From assembly GCF_000002425.4 (NCBI RefSeq), contig NC_037263.1, positions 13,365,792 to 13,429,791 of the forward strand: 64,000 nt of DNA. The letters are read 5' to 3'. Origin of the DNA: Physcomitrium patens (Eukaryota; Streptophyta; Bryopsida; Funariales; Funariaceae). The notes below the pieces were generated by a model. It made no database searches. It saw nothing but the letters and a program-made list of their open reading frames with translations, and was not told the origin of the DNA. A program made the position numbers and the translations under genes. Below are positions 48,301-60,052 of this stretch, in pieces. The first letter of the stretch is position 1. Every line of letters begins with the position of its first letter.

Positions 48301-49924
48301 AAAAAGAAAAAAAAGGAAAAAAAAAAGAAAAAGGCATGTTTTAGGACAGAAGGCATAGGATTACAAAGATTCCTAAACCCCATGTGTAGATAGACATGCC
48401 AAGAAAGAGCATCTAATTGGGTGCAAATATTCTTCCCATATTGGAACCATTATTGTAGAATGTGGCCACAATGTCCAAAATTTGGGGTTGTGAAACTGGG
48501 TATCTGGTGCTGGAAGACCAAACAAACAGCAAAAGAAGAGTATGACTCCCAAATATGAAGGCATACTATGGTTGATACCATGTGAGGCTCCACTCAAGGG
48601 CATAGACTTCCACAGCAGTAGTGCCAGGGGTCTCATTTGACTAGAGGTTTTCTTGTATGGAGGTGGAGAAAGTGGGAGCAGAGGTAGCAACAAGAAGATA
48701 ACAAAGTCCCCTTTTGAATGTTGTTGGGTGTTTTTATTGATGTAAGATTAGCATAGATGGATAGATCACAAAATTGAGTGGGTAGTTAGCAAGAACATAG
48801 CAGTGGGCCAGGGGTTTTTTGAATTCTAATAAAGAGCAGTAGCAGTGGTTCTTTTGTGTTGTTTGGAAGCCCCAAGACATATGGTTCTACTTGTGCTACA
48901 GATGCACTTGTTGGATCAGCATTGAAGCCATGCAGAGCACAAATTGAATATTGTGATTCAAATATCATGAATAATTGCATGAGGTTATTGCCTTCTGAGC
49001 CCTTCAAGTGAACTTTGTTAGTTGTTCTCTAGAGATATGGTAGAATTCTGTACAAGTGCTTGATGCAGTTGGAGTATGCTGTTGGTTGTAAGTCAATTCA
49101 TTGTTGGAGGGCATCTAATTTTCTTTGATTAGTCTCTTTGATTAGTGGATTTTGGGATGGAATTTGTTTTAAGTGAGAGTTGTTTGATGTTAGCTTCTGG
49201 TCATCAAAAGCAAAGACAAGAGGAATTTGTAGCAAAAATTCAAGTAAAAAAGCGGTCTATTTAATAAGCTATTTGGATCATCTAACTTTGAAGGACAGTT
49301 TGGATCTCTTAACTTTGAAAGAGTTGCAAATTTCAAAATTCAATTTTTGGATTGCAGCTATTTTATATTGCTAAAGTCCCTCAAATTCTAATTATAGATA
49401 TTGAAGTATAGAAGAAATTTTAGATATTTTGTACTAAAATTTTTATAGAAGAAATTTATTTTTAATTATATTTATCTATCTAATATATTTATTTGAATTT
49501 TTAATTTTATAAAAATTATTTGATTATTTTTATTTATGACATTTAATGAATATTTTAACTTAAAAATAACATCTAGTAAATTAATGAGTTGTAATTTTAG
49601 TTTAACAAAACATGGTAGGTTTTGTTCAATTTTTTTGCTAAAGAAATATTTAAATATTATATTTAAAGTAAAATATAATATCTTCAAATTATTTATCTTT
49701 TATTCTACTATTTAGTTTTGATAATAGTTTCAAGTTAGAAAAATATGGATTAAATATAAAAACATTATATTTTATAAGTATATTGAATTTCATAAGAATT
49801 AATTTAACTTGTAAAAATTATGTGATGTTTATATGGGATTATGGATGTGAATATTCAACAAAGACTATAGAATTGAAACTTAATACTATCAAATATATAA
49901 GAGATGAATAATTCAACGCAAATC
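48301..49924. other. Less AT-rich island of unknown nature, then AT-rich sequence
   Basis: 48360-49370 has higher GC than its surroundings, like the flanks of the real genes. Minus-strand frames at 48373-48693 and 48786-49007 are open, but their translations show no recognisable domain. It could be a non-coding transcript, a decayed gene or an unknown repeat. Confidence 0.3.
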
Positions 49925-51378
49925 AATTCAAAAATTTATTGGAAATTTTTTAAAAAGATTTATAAGAAGTTAAAGCTATAATTAGAATATATGAACACAT
50001 GCTGCAACTAATATTGAAAAACTTATGTTGAATTATTGAAAAGCAAAGGGAATAATAAAGAATTGTTCAGGTGATTGGAAAAAAGTGATATTGATGAAAG
50101 ATCTAGCCAAGAGACATTCAAAGAATTATTCTTAGAATTGCAATGGTTTCGTAATATGATTTATAAAGTTGTTGTGAAAAGAAGATTATTTCTAAAGATG
50201 GAGATTAATGGACACAACAAATTTGATCCATGCAATTTAAAAGATGTTGCAAATGATGAAAGATTATTATTTGAAAAATTAAATAATATAGTTGAAAATT
50301 TATCTAATCATTCTAATACTTTTAAATTAATCAATTATATATTAGAATAGCAATCTTACATTTAAAACTTTGAATGAGGAATAAAAGAGTATATGGCTTT
50401 TTCTAAAGACTTTCTTGAACCAGATTATAAAAAAAAATCTCAAAAGTTGTACTAAAAACCAGGAGTAGTAATATATGTGACAACTTGGTTGGACTTTGAA
50501 AGTATCACAAAGATTGTATCTTTTAAAAGTATAAAATTCAAAACTAAATTGAAAAACAAGCACATATTTCAAAACTAAATTGAAAAACAAGCACATATTT
50601 CAAAACTAAATTGAAAAACAAGTCTAAATTATCTAAGTATAATTAAGTTATTTTATTGTGCTTATAAGATCCATTAAAACATTGTGGAGAAATTATAATT
50701 GATATAAGAAAAGGTGATATGAGCTTATTTGATTTGTTATGTGATAATTAATCTTTAGAGATGTCATTCTTACACAAAGTTGTTGTGATGATTCAAATTA
50801 CTAATGCAATGTTTATCTTCATGATATGAAAGTAATTCATCCTAATTTAAAGCCTAAAAGTGTTGTAATTGTAAATTGAAATAGACAAAAAATTTAAAAA
50901 TTATTACATACATGTAAAATTAATAGATTTTGGAATATCCAAAGTTGACATAAATGGTGATGAAAGACCAAAACATCAACGAATATATGGAACAATTAGG
51001 TATATGGCTTTTAAACTAAGCTATTCTATAAAAAAATACATCTATTTAAAGTGGACATTTTTAGATTTTATAATTCTTAGTTATGTTATTTTAGAAAATA
51101 TTAAAAATAAACGGATTTATAATAACACTTCTATTTATGTATAGAAGAAATTAGAAAGCTTATACAAATTTGATCATAGACTTCAACTGTTGATTAAAGA
51201 ATGTTTGGATATAAAAAATTCTTCAAAAAGAACTTTATTTTTAGAAATTGTGAAATACTTGATGGAAGTGAAGAAACATTCTTTTAAAAATCAACTCACA
51301 AAGAATGAAAAGATGGTATCTAATTCCAATATGTCACTAAAAGTGAATTATTTCAACAATCTTAAGCAAAAATTATAA
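49925..51378 (+). pseudogene. Kinase part of a moss-type kinase-NBS-LRR gene, decayed
   Basis: The best-kept piece is the N-terminal helical region at 50075-50350 (SSQETFKELFLELQWF, KDVANDERLLFEKLNNIVE, TFKLINYILE), typical of plant kinases of the moss PK-NBS-LRR class. Kinase remains follow: the catalytic loop reads VIHPNLKP at about 50831-50854 (normally HRDLKP, so the catalytic Asp is Asn), LIDFGISK holds an intact DFG at 50926-50934, and GTIRYMAF (about 50991-51014) is the degraded activation-segment end. The C-lobe at 51190-51378 includes LLIKECLDIKNSSKRTLFLEI. Stops and deletions separate the pieces. Such proteins are presumed intracellular immune receptors. The class assignment rests on sequence recall and on the LRR block downstream. 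Confidence 0.65.
50539..50623 (+). repeat. 31-bp tandem repeat, nearly three copies
   Basis: Unit CAAAACTAAATTGAAAAACA plus 11 further bases, repeated head to tail inside the kinase pseudogene; a local duplication after the gene decayed. Confidence 0.9.
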
Positions 51379-51586
51379 GATTGAATCATAAATTCATATA
51401 AGAAGTTGACTAAGTATGTATACAAAAATAACCATGAAATAATATTTTTTACAAAATGTATCTAATAATACATCAAATATACATAATTCAAATATAAGTG
51501 TTAAAAAATTATAAAGATTTAGAGATAATAAATTTTATTTTTAATTTTTTATATTTAATTTAATTTAATTTAATTTAAGTTATTAG

Positions 51587-51628
<42 letters not shown>

Positions 51629-51789
51629 AGTATATTTTTTTGAATAGAAGATAATAAAAATATTAAAAATCATATTACTTTGATATATATTGTAATAATA
51701 AGTTAATGTTTATGTTGTTGTATTTATATGCAGATTGACAAGTATTTTCAAAAAACATACAAAGATTGAAGTCTTAAATTAAAAAAAAT

Positions 51790-51870
51790 TGGAATTGGAG
51801 AAATTACTTCTAAAAACCATACAGTAGGTATAGTTGGTATAAGCAAGTCTATTAATATAGGCTTTTAAAG
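51790..51870 (+). pseudogene. Scrap of an NB-ARC P-loop
   Basis: The translation TVGIVGISKSINIG resembles the kinase 1a motif of NB-ARC domains (GIVGMGGIGKTT) with the Gly/Lys core broken. It sits between the kinase and LRR remains, where the NB-ARC should be. Most of the domain is deleted. Confidence 0.35.
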
Positions 51871-51874
51871 AATT

Positions 51875-51906
<32 letters not shown>

Positions 51907-52099
51907 ATATTTAAATTATTTTACATCTCACACACCAAAATCATATACAAAATCTTATTAAATTAGAGATAATTGGCTTGATAAGTCTAACATCATTTTT
52001 ATTTGATGCATGAAGTGTGAAGTTTTTAAAAACTATGAATCTAAAAAATTAATCTCAACTTAAAAACTTATGCTTTCATAATAAAAAAATCATGGTTTT

Positions 52100-53165
52100 A
52101 AATTATCTTAATTTAAAAAGATATTTAAAATTAAAAGATGTTGCAAACATACTTTCTACCATAAAATCATTAAGATATTTGAATTTACAAAATTTTGAAG
52201 ATGTAGAAAAAATAGGTGACAAGGTGCACTTTGAATAATCTTTGATTTGAATAAACTTAACAACTTGCTTTAATTTATAAAAAATATGTAAATTATTTGC
52301 CAATCTTATAGCTCTTGAAATATTTTTTTAAAAAAATTATACCAATTTCAAGAAGATTCATGCCATATTTGATGGTACAACAAACTTAAAGATATTATAA
52401 TTTGAAGGGTGTGAGAATTTAGAAGACATGCCTATGGGATTAAAACATCTTTCATCTTTGCAAGATTTATCACTTACAGGTTGTATAAAGTTAAAGATTG
52501 AAAGTGATATCTTTAGTGCTTTGACAACTTTGACATACTTGGATTTGAGTGGTTGTATTGAAGTAGAGACAATACACAATGGATTATTCAATCTTGTATC
52601 TCTTAAAGAATTGTATTATAAGGATTGTACCAATTTAAAGAAGATTCATACTACATTTGTTGGAATAATAAACTTGAAGATATTATAGTTTGAAGGTGTG
52701 AGAATTTGGAAGACATACCTATGGGATTGAAGCATCTCTCATCTTTGCAAGATTTATCTCTTAGAGGTAATATAAAGATAAAGATTGAAAGTGATATCTT
52801 TAATTCTTTGACATCTTTGGCATACTTAGATTTGAGTGGTTGTCTTGAAGTGGAGACATCATAGAATGGATTTGCCAATCTTGTATCTATTGGGAAATTA
52901 TTTTATAAATATTGTACCAATTTGAAGAAGATTCATGCTACATTTGCCAGTATAACAAACTTAAAGACATTATCATGTGAAAGGTGTGAGAATTTAGAAG
53001 ACATGCCTATGGGATTGAAGCATCTCTCATCTTTGTAAGAATTATTACTTAAAAGTTGTATAAAGATGAAGATTGAAGGTGATACCTTTAATGCTTTAAC
53101 ATCTTTGAGATACTTGGATTTGAGTGGTTGTATTGAAGTAGAGACATTATACAATAGATTTTCTC
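52100..53165 (+). pseudogene. LRR block of the kinase-NBS-LRR pseudogene
   Basis: Three tandem modules of about 290 bp start at about 52428, 52716 and 53006, each reading PMGLKHLSSLQ, then LSL.GCIK, a SDIF or DTF.ALT.L block and YLDLSGC, then LKKIHTTF-like blocks; the first is open for 86 codons (52428-52688). The L..L.L..C spacing is that of plant R-protein LRRs (about 24 residues). More degraded LRR text lies upstream (about 52140-52220) and downstream (to about 53700). Stops and frameshifts break the frame between modules. Confidence 0.8.
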
Positions 53166-55087
53166 TCTTTTTTTTTTATAAACTTTAGATATAAAATTAT
53201 TTTAATGATTTAGAAGTTTATTGACATTCCATAAGTAGTTATATTTTTTAGTATAAAAATAATGATAGAAGAAATAGGTTTGAGAGTCATGTTAAATTTT
53301 ATATTTTAGTCTTTATCATAAATATTATATTTTTAGATGAAGATTAAGTATAATACCTTTAGTATATTGAAATCTTTTATATACTTAGACTAAAGTGATT
53401 CTAAATAAATGGAAGGAATATAAAATGGCTTCAAAAATCTCATATTACTTAAAAATTATTTTATTAAATATTATGCCAACTTTTTGAAGAGTCTAGCTAT
53501 ATCTCATGCTATGAAAAATTTAAAGATTTTATGATTTGAAGTATGAAAAAGTCCAAATTTCATGTCTTTAAGATTCAAGCAATCTTTATCTTTAGAAAAT
53601 TTCTTATCAAGTAAATTATTGAAAATTTAGGTTTAAAGGTTTTACTTTAGAATTTAATATCTTTGATGCAATTAGAATTGCTTAGTTTTTAGTAGTAATA
53701 AATATTAGATATAGATTTTGATATTATATAAATCTTTAATGATTGTGTGGTTTTAATAGTATTAGTATTAAGTGACATATCTTGTGTTTTGGCATACAAA
53801 TAAAAAATTATACTTTTTAAAAGATTTAAAAGATTTTAAAAGAATGTTGTTAATGCCACCATAAGTTTTGCTATTGCCAATACAACTTGTCACTCACTTG
53901 ACATTTTTTACAGCTTTTTTTATCCAAGTAAAATTTTTGTTCAATCAAATAGTTAGAAAATTATTCAATAAAAACTAATTTGATTAATTTGACATGTTTT
54001 GAACAAAGGTGGTATGTGGTGGATAGAAGATTGTAGTGAAAATAGCAATATCTTTAAAATTTTGTCTTTAGAAATAATAATATTATTAAATAATCTCTTA
54101 AAATAATTTGTTTTTCTTCTTACAGGAATATCCTAAAAATCTGAACTGTTATGGCTGACCTTGAAAAAAAAAAATTATTAACAAGATTTAATAAATTTAA
54201 AAAAGTCTCTTCTAATATATAATTTTTTATTATTATATAAAAATTCCATTTGTAAAAATAATTCATTACAATAAATATATCATTGTCTAGATAAATGTAG
54301 ATTTAATAAATAATTCAAATAATTTTTTATTATTTTATTTTTTCTACTATATTCTAATTTAATTAGATTTAAAGATTAAAAAATTATAAAAAAATAATTT
54401 TTACATCTATTATTCTAAATTTGAGGAATTATTGAATATTTGCTTGAACATATTGAGAGGCACCTACAACCTATGAATAAACATGCTTTGATTGCTATTT
54501 CAAGGTCAATGCTATCAAGACCATGTTATTGCAATCCTTATAAAAAATTGACTATGCTTATATGATTTGTATTAATGATGTGGTATTATTCTACAATAAG
54601 TTTTTAACTTCTAAATTTCCTTATGTTATCTTATCTTTCAAACTCCAAAACTACCAAAAAAAATATTCTTTTTAAGAAAATGAATTCTAAATATTTTTTA
54701 ATATTCTTTTTAAGAAAATGAATTCTAAATCTTTTTTAATATTATTTTTCATACATTTAATCATAAAATCTTGCTTCTAGCTTATATTCAAAAAAATAAT
54801 AATAGATAGAAGTACTTTTATATATTTTAGAAGGAAGATAATATAAATAGAAAAAAATATTAAAAATTATACTAGTATGGATTTTAGAAGGCCATATATA
54901 ACCATTAACTCAAAAATATAATAGGTAGCTATGTACTTGACCAATATTGGACTTATTGCTATCTAATATTCTTATCATGTAGCCTTCAAAATTACCTACA
55001 ATTATAGTCATCATGTGATTGGTGCAAGTCCATGCCCAAATTGCTCCAATTAGAATCTAAATCTAAAAAATATCATAGCTAATTCCA

Positions 55088-55130
<43 letters not shown>

Positions 55131-55929
55131 TTAATAAAATATAAAATTTGTAAGATTTTCTATACTTAAAATAAATAAATAAAATCAAAGTTTGATATAT
55201 CATGTAAAATACCCAAAGTAACCAAAATTCATTTTGGCTTTCAAAGAATTCTAGAGATTAATTATAGATTTAATTTTTTGAATAAATTTCATAGATTTAG
55301 CTAATATGACTAAAATAAAGTATATTAATAAAAATAGAATAATATTTATTATAAATTCTTAATATGCTATATGGATTCTAATTGAATATTAAGAATTTAA
55401 TTAGTCTTTATTATTGAGATAGATAATTCACTTTACATGCTAATTAAATTATGTTAATTAATGTCTTTGTATTTTTAAGTTATTAATTTTCTAACAAAAT
55501 TGAGCATTAAACTTTTTTTACTTATAAGTGTCAATTTTTAGGTTACTTTGAGATTTGTGATTTCTACATCTTTATTTTATTTTTCTTATTTTTTGTGATT
55601 TTTCCTAATTACCTTATATATTTTTAAATTGTTTTATTATTAATTATTTTATCATTTTATATTTTTATATTTTCATATTTTGTTCTAGTTTGTTATTAAA
55701 CTCTTTTGGCTTAACTTTGATTCATAAAATATGCCACTACAAGGGGATTCAATGACCACAGCATTGCCCACATTAAATACACTGTTCAACTAACTCACAA
55801 TTAACAAACCACCAAGCTCAACTTACAACATTGTCATGAAGCAATGACTATTAGCTGAACAACTCAATCCCAGTTCCGTTGGCCGGAAGATTGGCGGCAA
55901 TGAACAGGAATTGAGACAGCAGAGCTGCC
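53166..55929. other. AT-rich sequence with LRR scraps and a foldback-like element
   Basis: Degraded LRR-like sequence continues to about 53700. At about 53850-53890 and 54006-54050, TGCCACCA/TTGCTATTGCC-type motifs occur in opposite orientation, suggesting a small foldback or MITE-like element. A (TA)n tract lies at about 55089-55126. No gene. Confidence 0.4.
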
Positions 55930-56260
55930 TCAGCTAGGAGACGAAGGACATGACGATCGGGTTGAGACAACAAGAACACCTCAGCTCAAGGAAGAATGTA
56001 CCGATAAACTCAGTGTAGGAACAACACAACCACCTCGACTCGGAGAAGAATGTGACAACGAACAATTTCAGTAACAACACAACCACAATGGCTCGTAGAA
56101 AAGGGAAACGACAATTGAATCGAAACAGCAAGAATACCTTGGCTCGGAGAAGAAGGTGGTTAGGGATTGCTTCAGTAATTGCATGACCATCTCGGCTTGA
56201 AAAAGAGGGCAACAACAATTTGATCAGAACAGCATAAAGCCTCGGCTTGGAGAAGGAGAG
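55930..56260. repeat. Degenerate minisatellite, period about 53 bp
   Basis: Recurring CCTCGGCTCGGAGAAGAA-like blocks at about 55978, 56030, 56087, 56136, 56190 and 56240, separated by AACAACACAACC-type spacers. The CpG-containing sequence stands out from the AT-rich surroundings. Confidence 0.75.
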
Positions 56261-56309
56261 CTCAGCTGAACAACAAAGAGTTTAACGCTTTAACGAGAGA
56301 AACAGCAGC

Positions 56310-56850
56310 GAGAGGACCAACACACCTCTTGACAGGAAATCAACACAACACTTCCTTGTCAGGGATTGACAAGAGGAAACCAACACTAGTGATATGAGAA
56401 TTAACAACACCGCCTAATTGGGACATCAACAAGGAAATCACTTCACCACCTAGACAAGGATCAATACGTTATCCTCTTGAAAGGGGTCAACACAGCACCT
56501 CCTTGTCATGGACAACAACAACACGACAAAGACCAACATAGCACTTCCTTGATGGAGATTAACACAGTACTTCCTTGACAGAGATGAATACGACTCCTCC
56601 TCGATAGAGAATTGACGCACCTCCTCGATGAGGATCAAGACCACCTATCCTTGATGGGAATTCAATACAATACCTCCTCCCTCACAGGGATCAACATAGC
56701 ACCTCCTTCAGGGGGATCAATACCACACTTCCTCAATAGAGAATCGACACAGCACATCTTTGATGCGTAAAATAGCAACACAATTTCGATCAACATACAC
56801 TTTTTTGACAGGGACCAACACCACACCTCCTTGATGGAGAAATAATACAA
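56310..56850. repeat. Degenerate minisatellite, period about 27 bp
   Basis: Units resembling CAACACAGCACTTCCTTGAT with GGAGA at the end recur at about 56538, 56565, 56590, 56614, 56642, 56670, 56697, 56723 and 56750, with more distant copies on both sides. It is adjacent to the 53-bp array, whose period is about twice as long. Confidence 0.8.
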
Positions 56851-58309
56851 CACCGTGTATTAGAAAACATCAGTTCCAATAATAAAATTGTGGTGTTTAG
56901 AAATACAAAGTTGTGCCCTGTTAAGGAGTAGTGACCCTTCTGGTTGCGTCCCCCTCAACAGAGTAAAACACAGTGTTTGAATTAATGAAATAATAAGAAA
57001 AATTTACTCTAAACTATTTAACTTAAAAGTAACTTATTAGTTCTAATATGATATCAAAGCATAATTTTGAGATCTTCCTAAAATAAGTTCTAGAAAAATA
57101 AAAATAAAAATAACAAGCTCACAAAAGAAGAGGCTATATTTATACAATTTCAAGATCCAACAATATTACTTTGTAGGAATAATCATCCCACTACAAATCA
57201 AAATCCTTACACTTATGAGGTCTATGCTATTACGATATGGCACAATGATTTCAACAGTACACACAACAAGTACTGCAATACTTCCAAAGCTAATTGCAAT
57301 TCTCTTTCAAGAAGAGACAACCATAAAAGGATTGTCTTTCAAATCCCAAGCCTTCTTTAGAAGATGCAAAAGCAAGGGCAAGTGGCAAATAAGAATAGCT
57401 TCAAAATAATCCACAAAATATCACAAATATCCAAAAAGCAAAACAAAACCAACCATTGTTAGATCAAGAACACTGAATACTTTAATACCACAAATATACT
57501 TTCATCATCCATTGAAGCCTATTTTGCCACCATGCTCAATGCCATGTCTTTTTGTATTTCCAGCAATCTTCTAGCCAAAACCACCCCAATAAAATCCATC
57601 ACAATTCAAAAGCAACATTTTTGCAAGAACTTTCAACAAAATAGCTTTGGCATTTTCGCCTTAACCACATTACCACTAATAGGTTAAAACAATTGGCACA
57701 AAACAAGATGTTTACAAACTTATTTTTTAAGCAAGTCCCACCTAATGTATGTTCAACATGTTGCTATAAAAAATAAAGAGCCAAAAAGTTTTCAAAAGCA
57801 GACACATTTTAAGCTGTTCAATTATTAAATCTAATGCATTCAAATTTCATTGGAAGAGTGGCCACACTAATCTTTTAGGATTTCAAGAATATTATATAAC
57901 CTCCATCAATAATTTCTCTTGATACATTATAGTTTATTTCTTTTGCAAAAAGAGTGAGTGTTTTGAATTTTGTAAGATATTTCATGTATAGACACAAATA
58001 CAAACTAGCCATAAGCTCCACAATCTCCAATCTAATCAAGGAAGAGAATACCTCTCTTCTAACTTCAACTAGTATCTTACTAGATTTAGCATTCAATTCT
58101 AATTAACAACCGTTTCTACGATAAGAAAAAATAAGGTTGCATAACCAAAAAAATAAAACCTTGTTCAACAAAATAAGGAGCATGATTGCCAAAAAAGACA
58201 ATGTGTTGAAAAATATTTTTTTCCAATTACAATAGGAATTCTACAACTAGAATCTTATACAATATGTAGTAAAGGTCTTATTTTCTTTTTAGATCCTTAA
58301 CCATGCTTC
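56851..58309. other. Intergenic sequence, possible LTR-element remnant
   Basis: A TGATATCAAAGC motif near 57050 resembles the initiator-Met tRNA primer binding site (10 of 12 positions), so the sequence before it may be an old LTR. The interval 57054-58300 shows no recognisable coding domain. Confidence 0.3.
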
Positions 58310-58329
58310 TGTTAGGGACATAGTCCTTA

Positions 58330-58550
58330 GAACCTTCTAGAGACAAGTTTCTAGAACCTTCTAGAGACAAGCTTCTAGAACCTTCTAGAAACAAGTCTCT
58401 GAAATCTTCTAGAAGCTTCTTAGTTGGTAGAAGATGTTAGGGACATAGTCCTTAGAACCTTCTAGAGATAAGTTTCTAGAACCTTCTAGAAGCAAGTCTC
58501 TGGAACCTTCTAGAAGCTTCGTAGTTGGTAGAAGTTGTTTGAGAAGCTTC
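58330..58550 (+). promoter_or_regulatory. Dense heat-shock-element array in the E2 U3
   Basis: Alternating GAA and TTC triplets with exact 2-nt spacers. Perfect four-unit TTCnnGAAnnTTCnnGAA sites lie at 58373-58390 and 58474-58491, a perfect GAAnnTTCnnGAAnnTTC at 58503-58520, and a three-unit TTCnnGAAnnTTC at 58407-58419. Near-perfect sites occur at 58330-58342, 58349-58366 and 58455-58467. A last GAAnnTTC (58543-58550) is 11 nt upstream of the TATA box. These are canonical binding sites for trimeric heat shock factor. Confidence 0.85.
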
Positions 58551-58561
58551 CTAAATAGGAG

Positions 58562-58594
58562 TATATATTGGGATCGAGGCTGAAGAGTTCTTCA
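58562..58594 (+). promoter_or_regulatory. E2 TATA box and predicted transcription start
   Basis: TATATATT at 58562-58569; the predicted first RNA base is A58594, 32 nt downstream, placed by the 11-nt complement at 58733-58743. This matches the 31-nt spacing in E1. Confidence 0.6.
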
Positions 58595-58601
58595 GTCTCG
58601 A
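58574..58601 (+). other. Inverted repeat next to the E2 TATA box
   Basis: TCGAGGCTGAAG (58574-58585), loop AGTT, CTTCAGTCTCGA (58590-58601): 12 pairs, one of them G-T. It has the same size and position as the E1 hairpin at 7839-7866. Confidence 0.75.
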
Positions 58602-58604
58602 CAA
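58594..58604 (+). other. Proposed self-primer of E2
   Basis: AGTCTCGACAA, exactly complementary to 58733-58743. Confidence 0.7.
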
Positions 58605-58732
58605 CACATCTCTTGGAGCTCTAGCTCACCTCTCTGGTGTTGTTCTTGTATTCATTTGATTAATCTAATTCTTGCCAGTTCTCCTTGAACTTCTTGGTAG
58701 AAATCAAGTCTGTATTCTGTGTCCGTGATAAT

Positions 58733-58743
58733 TTGTCGAGACT
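58733..58743 (+). other. E2 self-primer binding site
   Basis: TTGTCGAGACT pairs over exactly 11 nt with 58594-58604 and starts 2 nt after the inferred LTR end, as in E1. A TATCAGAGC motif follows at 58758-58766. Confidence 0.7.
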
Positions 58744-58782
58744 TCACTCACCTCAGATATCAGAGCTAGTTTCTTCTTTATT

Positions 58783-58966
58783 AGAGTGTGGATTACTCCT
58801 CTGCTTGGAAGTGTACTAGCACTTTAGAGGTTGCGAATTACCCTCCTCTAAACTGATACTTCTTTTGTTAGAATATTGGAGTCTTATTCTTCTTGGAGAG
58901 AGTGGATTACCCCTTTTCTTGAAGCTCTTAAGGCATTTTAGAGGTTGCGGAGTATCCTCCTCTAAA
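58783..58966 (+). other. E2 leader hairpins with GGATTACCC-like loops
   Basis: Four copies of the motif. The two strong ones pair TTTAGAGG with CCTCTAAA, at 58823-58830/58845-58852 and 58937-58944/58959-58966, around 14-nt loops TTGCGAATTACCCT and TTGCGGAGTATCCT. Weaker stems surround TGTGGATTACTC (58787-58798) and GTGGATTACCCC (about 58902-58913). The E1 equivalent has stem TTAGAAGT/ACTTCTAA. Confidence 0.65.
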
Positions 58967-59037
58967 CCAATATTATCTTCTTGTAGAGTCATTCCTGTCC
59001 TTCTCTTAGAATAGTCGGAGGCCAAGACATTAGTATG

Positions 59038-60037
59038 ATGGAAAGTTCAAAGTCCAAGTTAGATGCTATCATGAATGCCCTCGCTACGTTATCGCAAAGA
59101 ACTGCAGAGATTGAAGGAGTTGTGGCAAGGCTTCACAATGATGGAGCATCTGGGATGGCACAATCTAAGTTGCACCAGCCTCAAACTTCTACACTTGGAG
59201 AAGCAACTTTGCCTCAGGTTCGACAAGCACCGCTGGTTCTACAACATAAAGAACCCCGAGTTAGCCTTCCGAACAAGTTCGATGGTATACGTTCCAAGTT
59301 TTGAGGATTCGTCAACCAAATCAGGTTGATAATAGTTTTACAGCCCGAACGCTATCCAACGAAGGAGTCACGTGTTGGGCTTGTTGGAACCTTACTTACA
59401 GGACAAGCTCTATTATGGTTTGCTCCTTTGTTTGAGAAACGATCGTCCATACTAAACAACTTTGAAACCTTTTTGGAGGCATTTGCAGAAGCATTTGGTG
59501 AACACGACAAGGTTCGATGGGCTACAACAAAGATTCGGTCACTACGACAAGGGATGCGTTCTACATCAGTCTATGCATCGGACTTCAGGCAATTAGCATG
59601 CGACATCAATTGGGACGAAGAAGCGTTGATGAGTCAATTCTATTGGGGTTTAAGGGACGATGTGAAGGATTTGCTGTTAACTCTTCCTAATCCGCAAACG
59701 CTCAACGAAGCTATTAGCCAAGCTGTGAAGTGCGATAACTGCCTATTCCAACGTCACCGAGACCAACGTTCAAGACAACATACGGTTCGCCACACCCCAA
59801 CTATGTCAGCAAGCAGCGTGAATTCACATTCAGAGGTAGAAGACATGCAAATTGATGCGGTACGTGTCAAATCTCTTACTCTAGAAGAAAAAAAAGTGGC
59901 GTATGGAGGAAGGTCTATGCTTGTATTGCGGTGAAGAAGGCCACAAAGTTGAAAACTGCCCCAAGAAGCAAAATCGACGTATTATCAAGACTAGGGGTGC
60001 ATTTATTCAGGAAAACGAGGATGCCCAGCCACAATAG
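59038..60037 (+). pseudogene. gag: E2 gag, broken
   Basis: Starts at the ATG at 59035 or 59038, giving an N terminus rich in polar helical residues, then the same gag domain order as E1 (VSLPNKFDGIRSKF, LLWFAPLFEKR, VYASDFRQL). The CCHC knuckle CLYCGEEGHKVENC is at 59918-59959. Defects are TGA at 59302-59304 where E1 has CGA (Arg), and a 1-nt indel in an A run at about 59888-59895 that shifts the frame before the zinc knuckle. The frame ends with TAG 60035-60037, at the position homologous to the E1 gag stop. Confidence 0.9.
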
Positions 60038-60052
60038 GAACCGTGCGGCTGG
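60010..60052 (+). promoter_or_regulatory. E2 putative -1 frameshift signal
   Basis: Heptamer G GAA AAC (60010-60016), 8-nt spacer, stem CCAGCC (60025-60030) with GGCTGG (60047-60052), 16-nt loop containing the gag stop. It is collinear with 9225-9267 of E1, with one covarying base pair. Confidence 0.75.

Larger units (their letters stand above)
58310..58730 (+). repeat. 5' LTR of E2 with internal tandem duplication
   Basis: Starts TGTTAGGGACATAG. The same start recurs at 58435, giving two imperfect copies of a unit of about 125 bp in U3 (58310-58434, 58435 to about 58540). The end at 58730 is inferred from homology with the E1 LTR end and from the primer site starting at 58733; the terminal dinucleotide would be TA rather than CA. 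The 3' LTR is needed to confirm it. Confidence 0.75.

Noticed and set aside
48373-49007. Two minus-strand ORFs in a less AT-rich island
   Set aside because: No domain, no shared frame or splice signals that would join them convincingly; left as unknown sequence.
50539-50623. Evenly spaced short repeats as a CRISPR-like array
   Set aside because: The 31-bp units are directly adjacent with no unique spacers; a simple tandem duplication in a plant genome.
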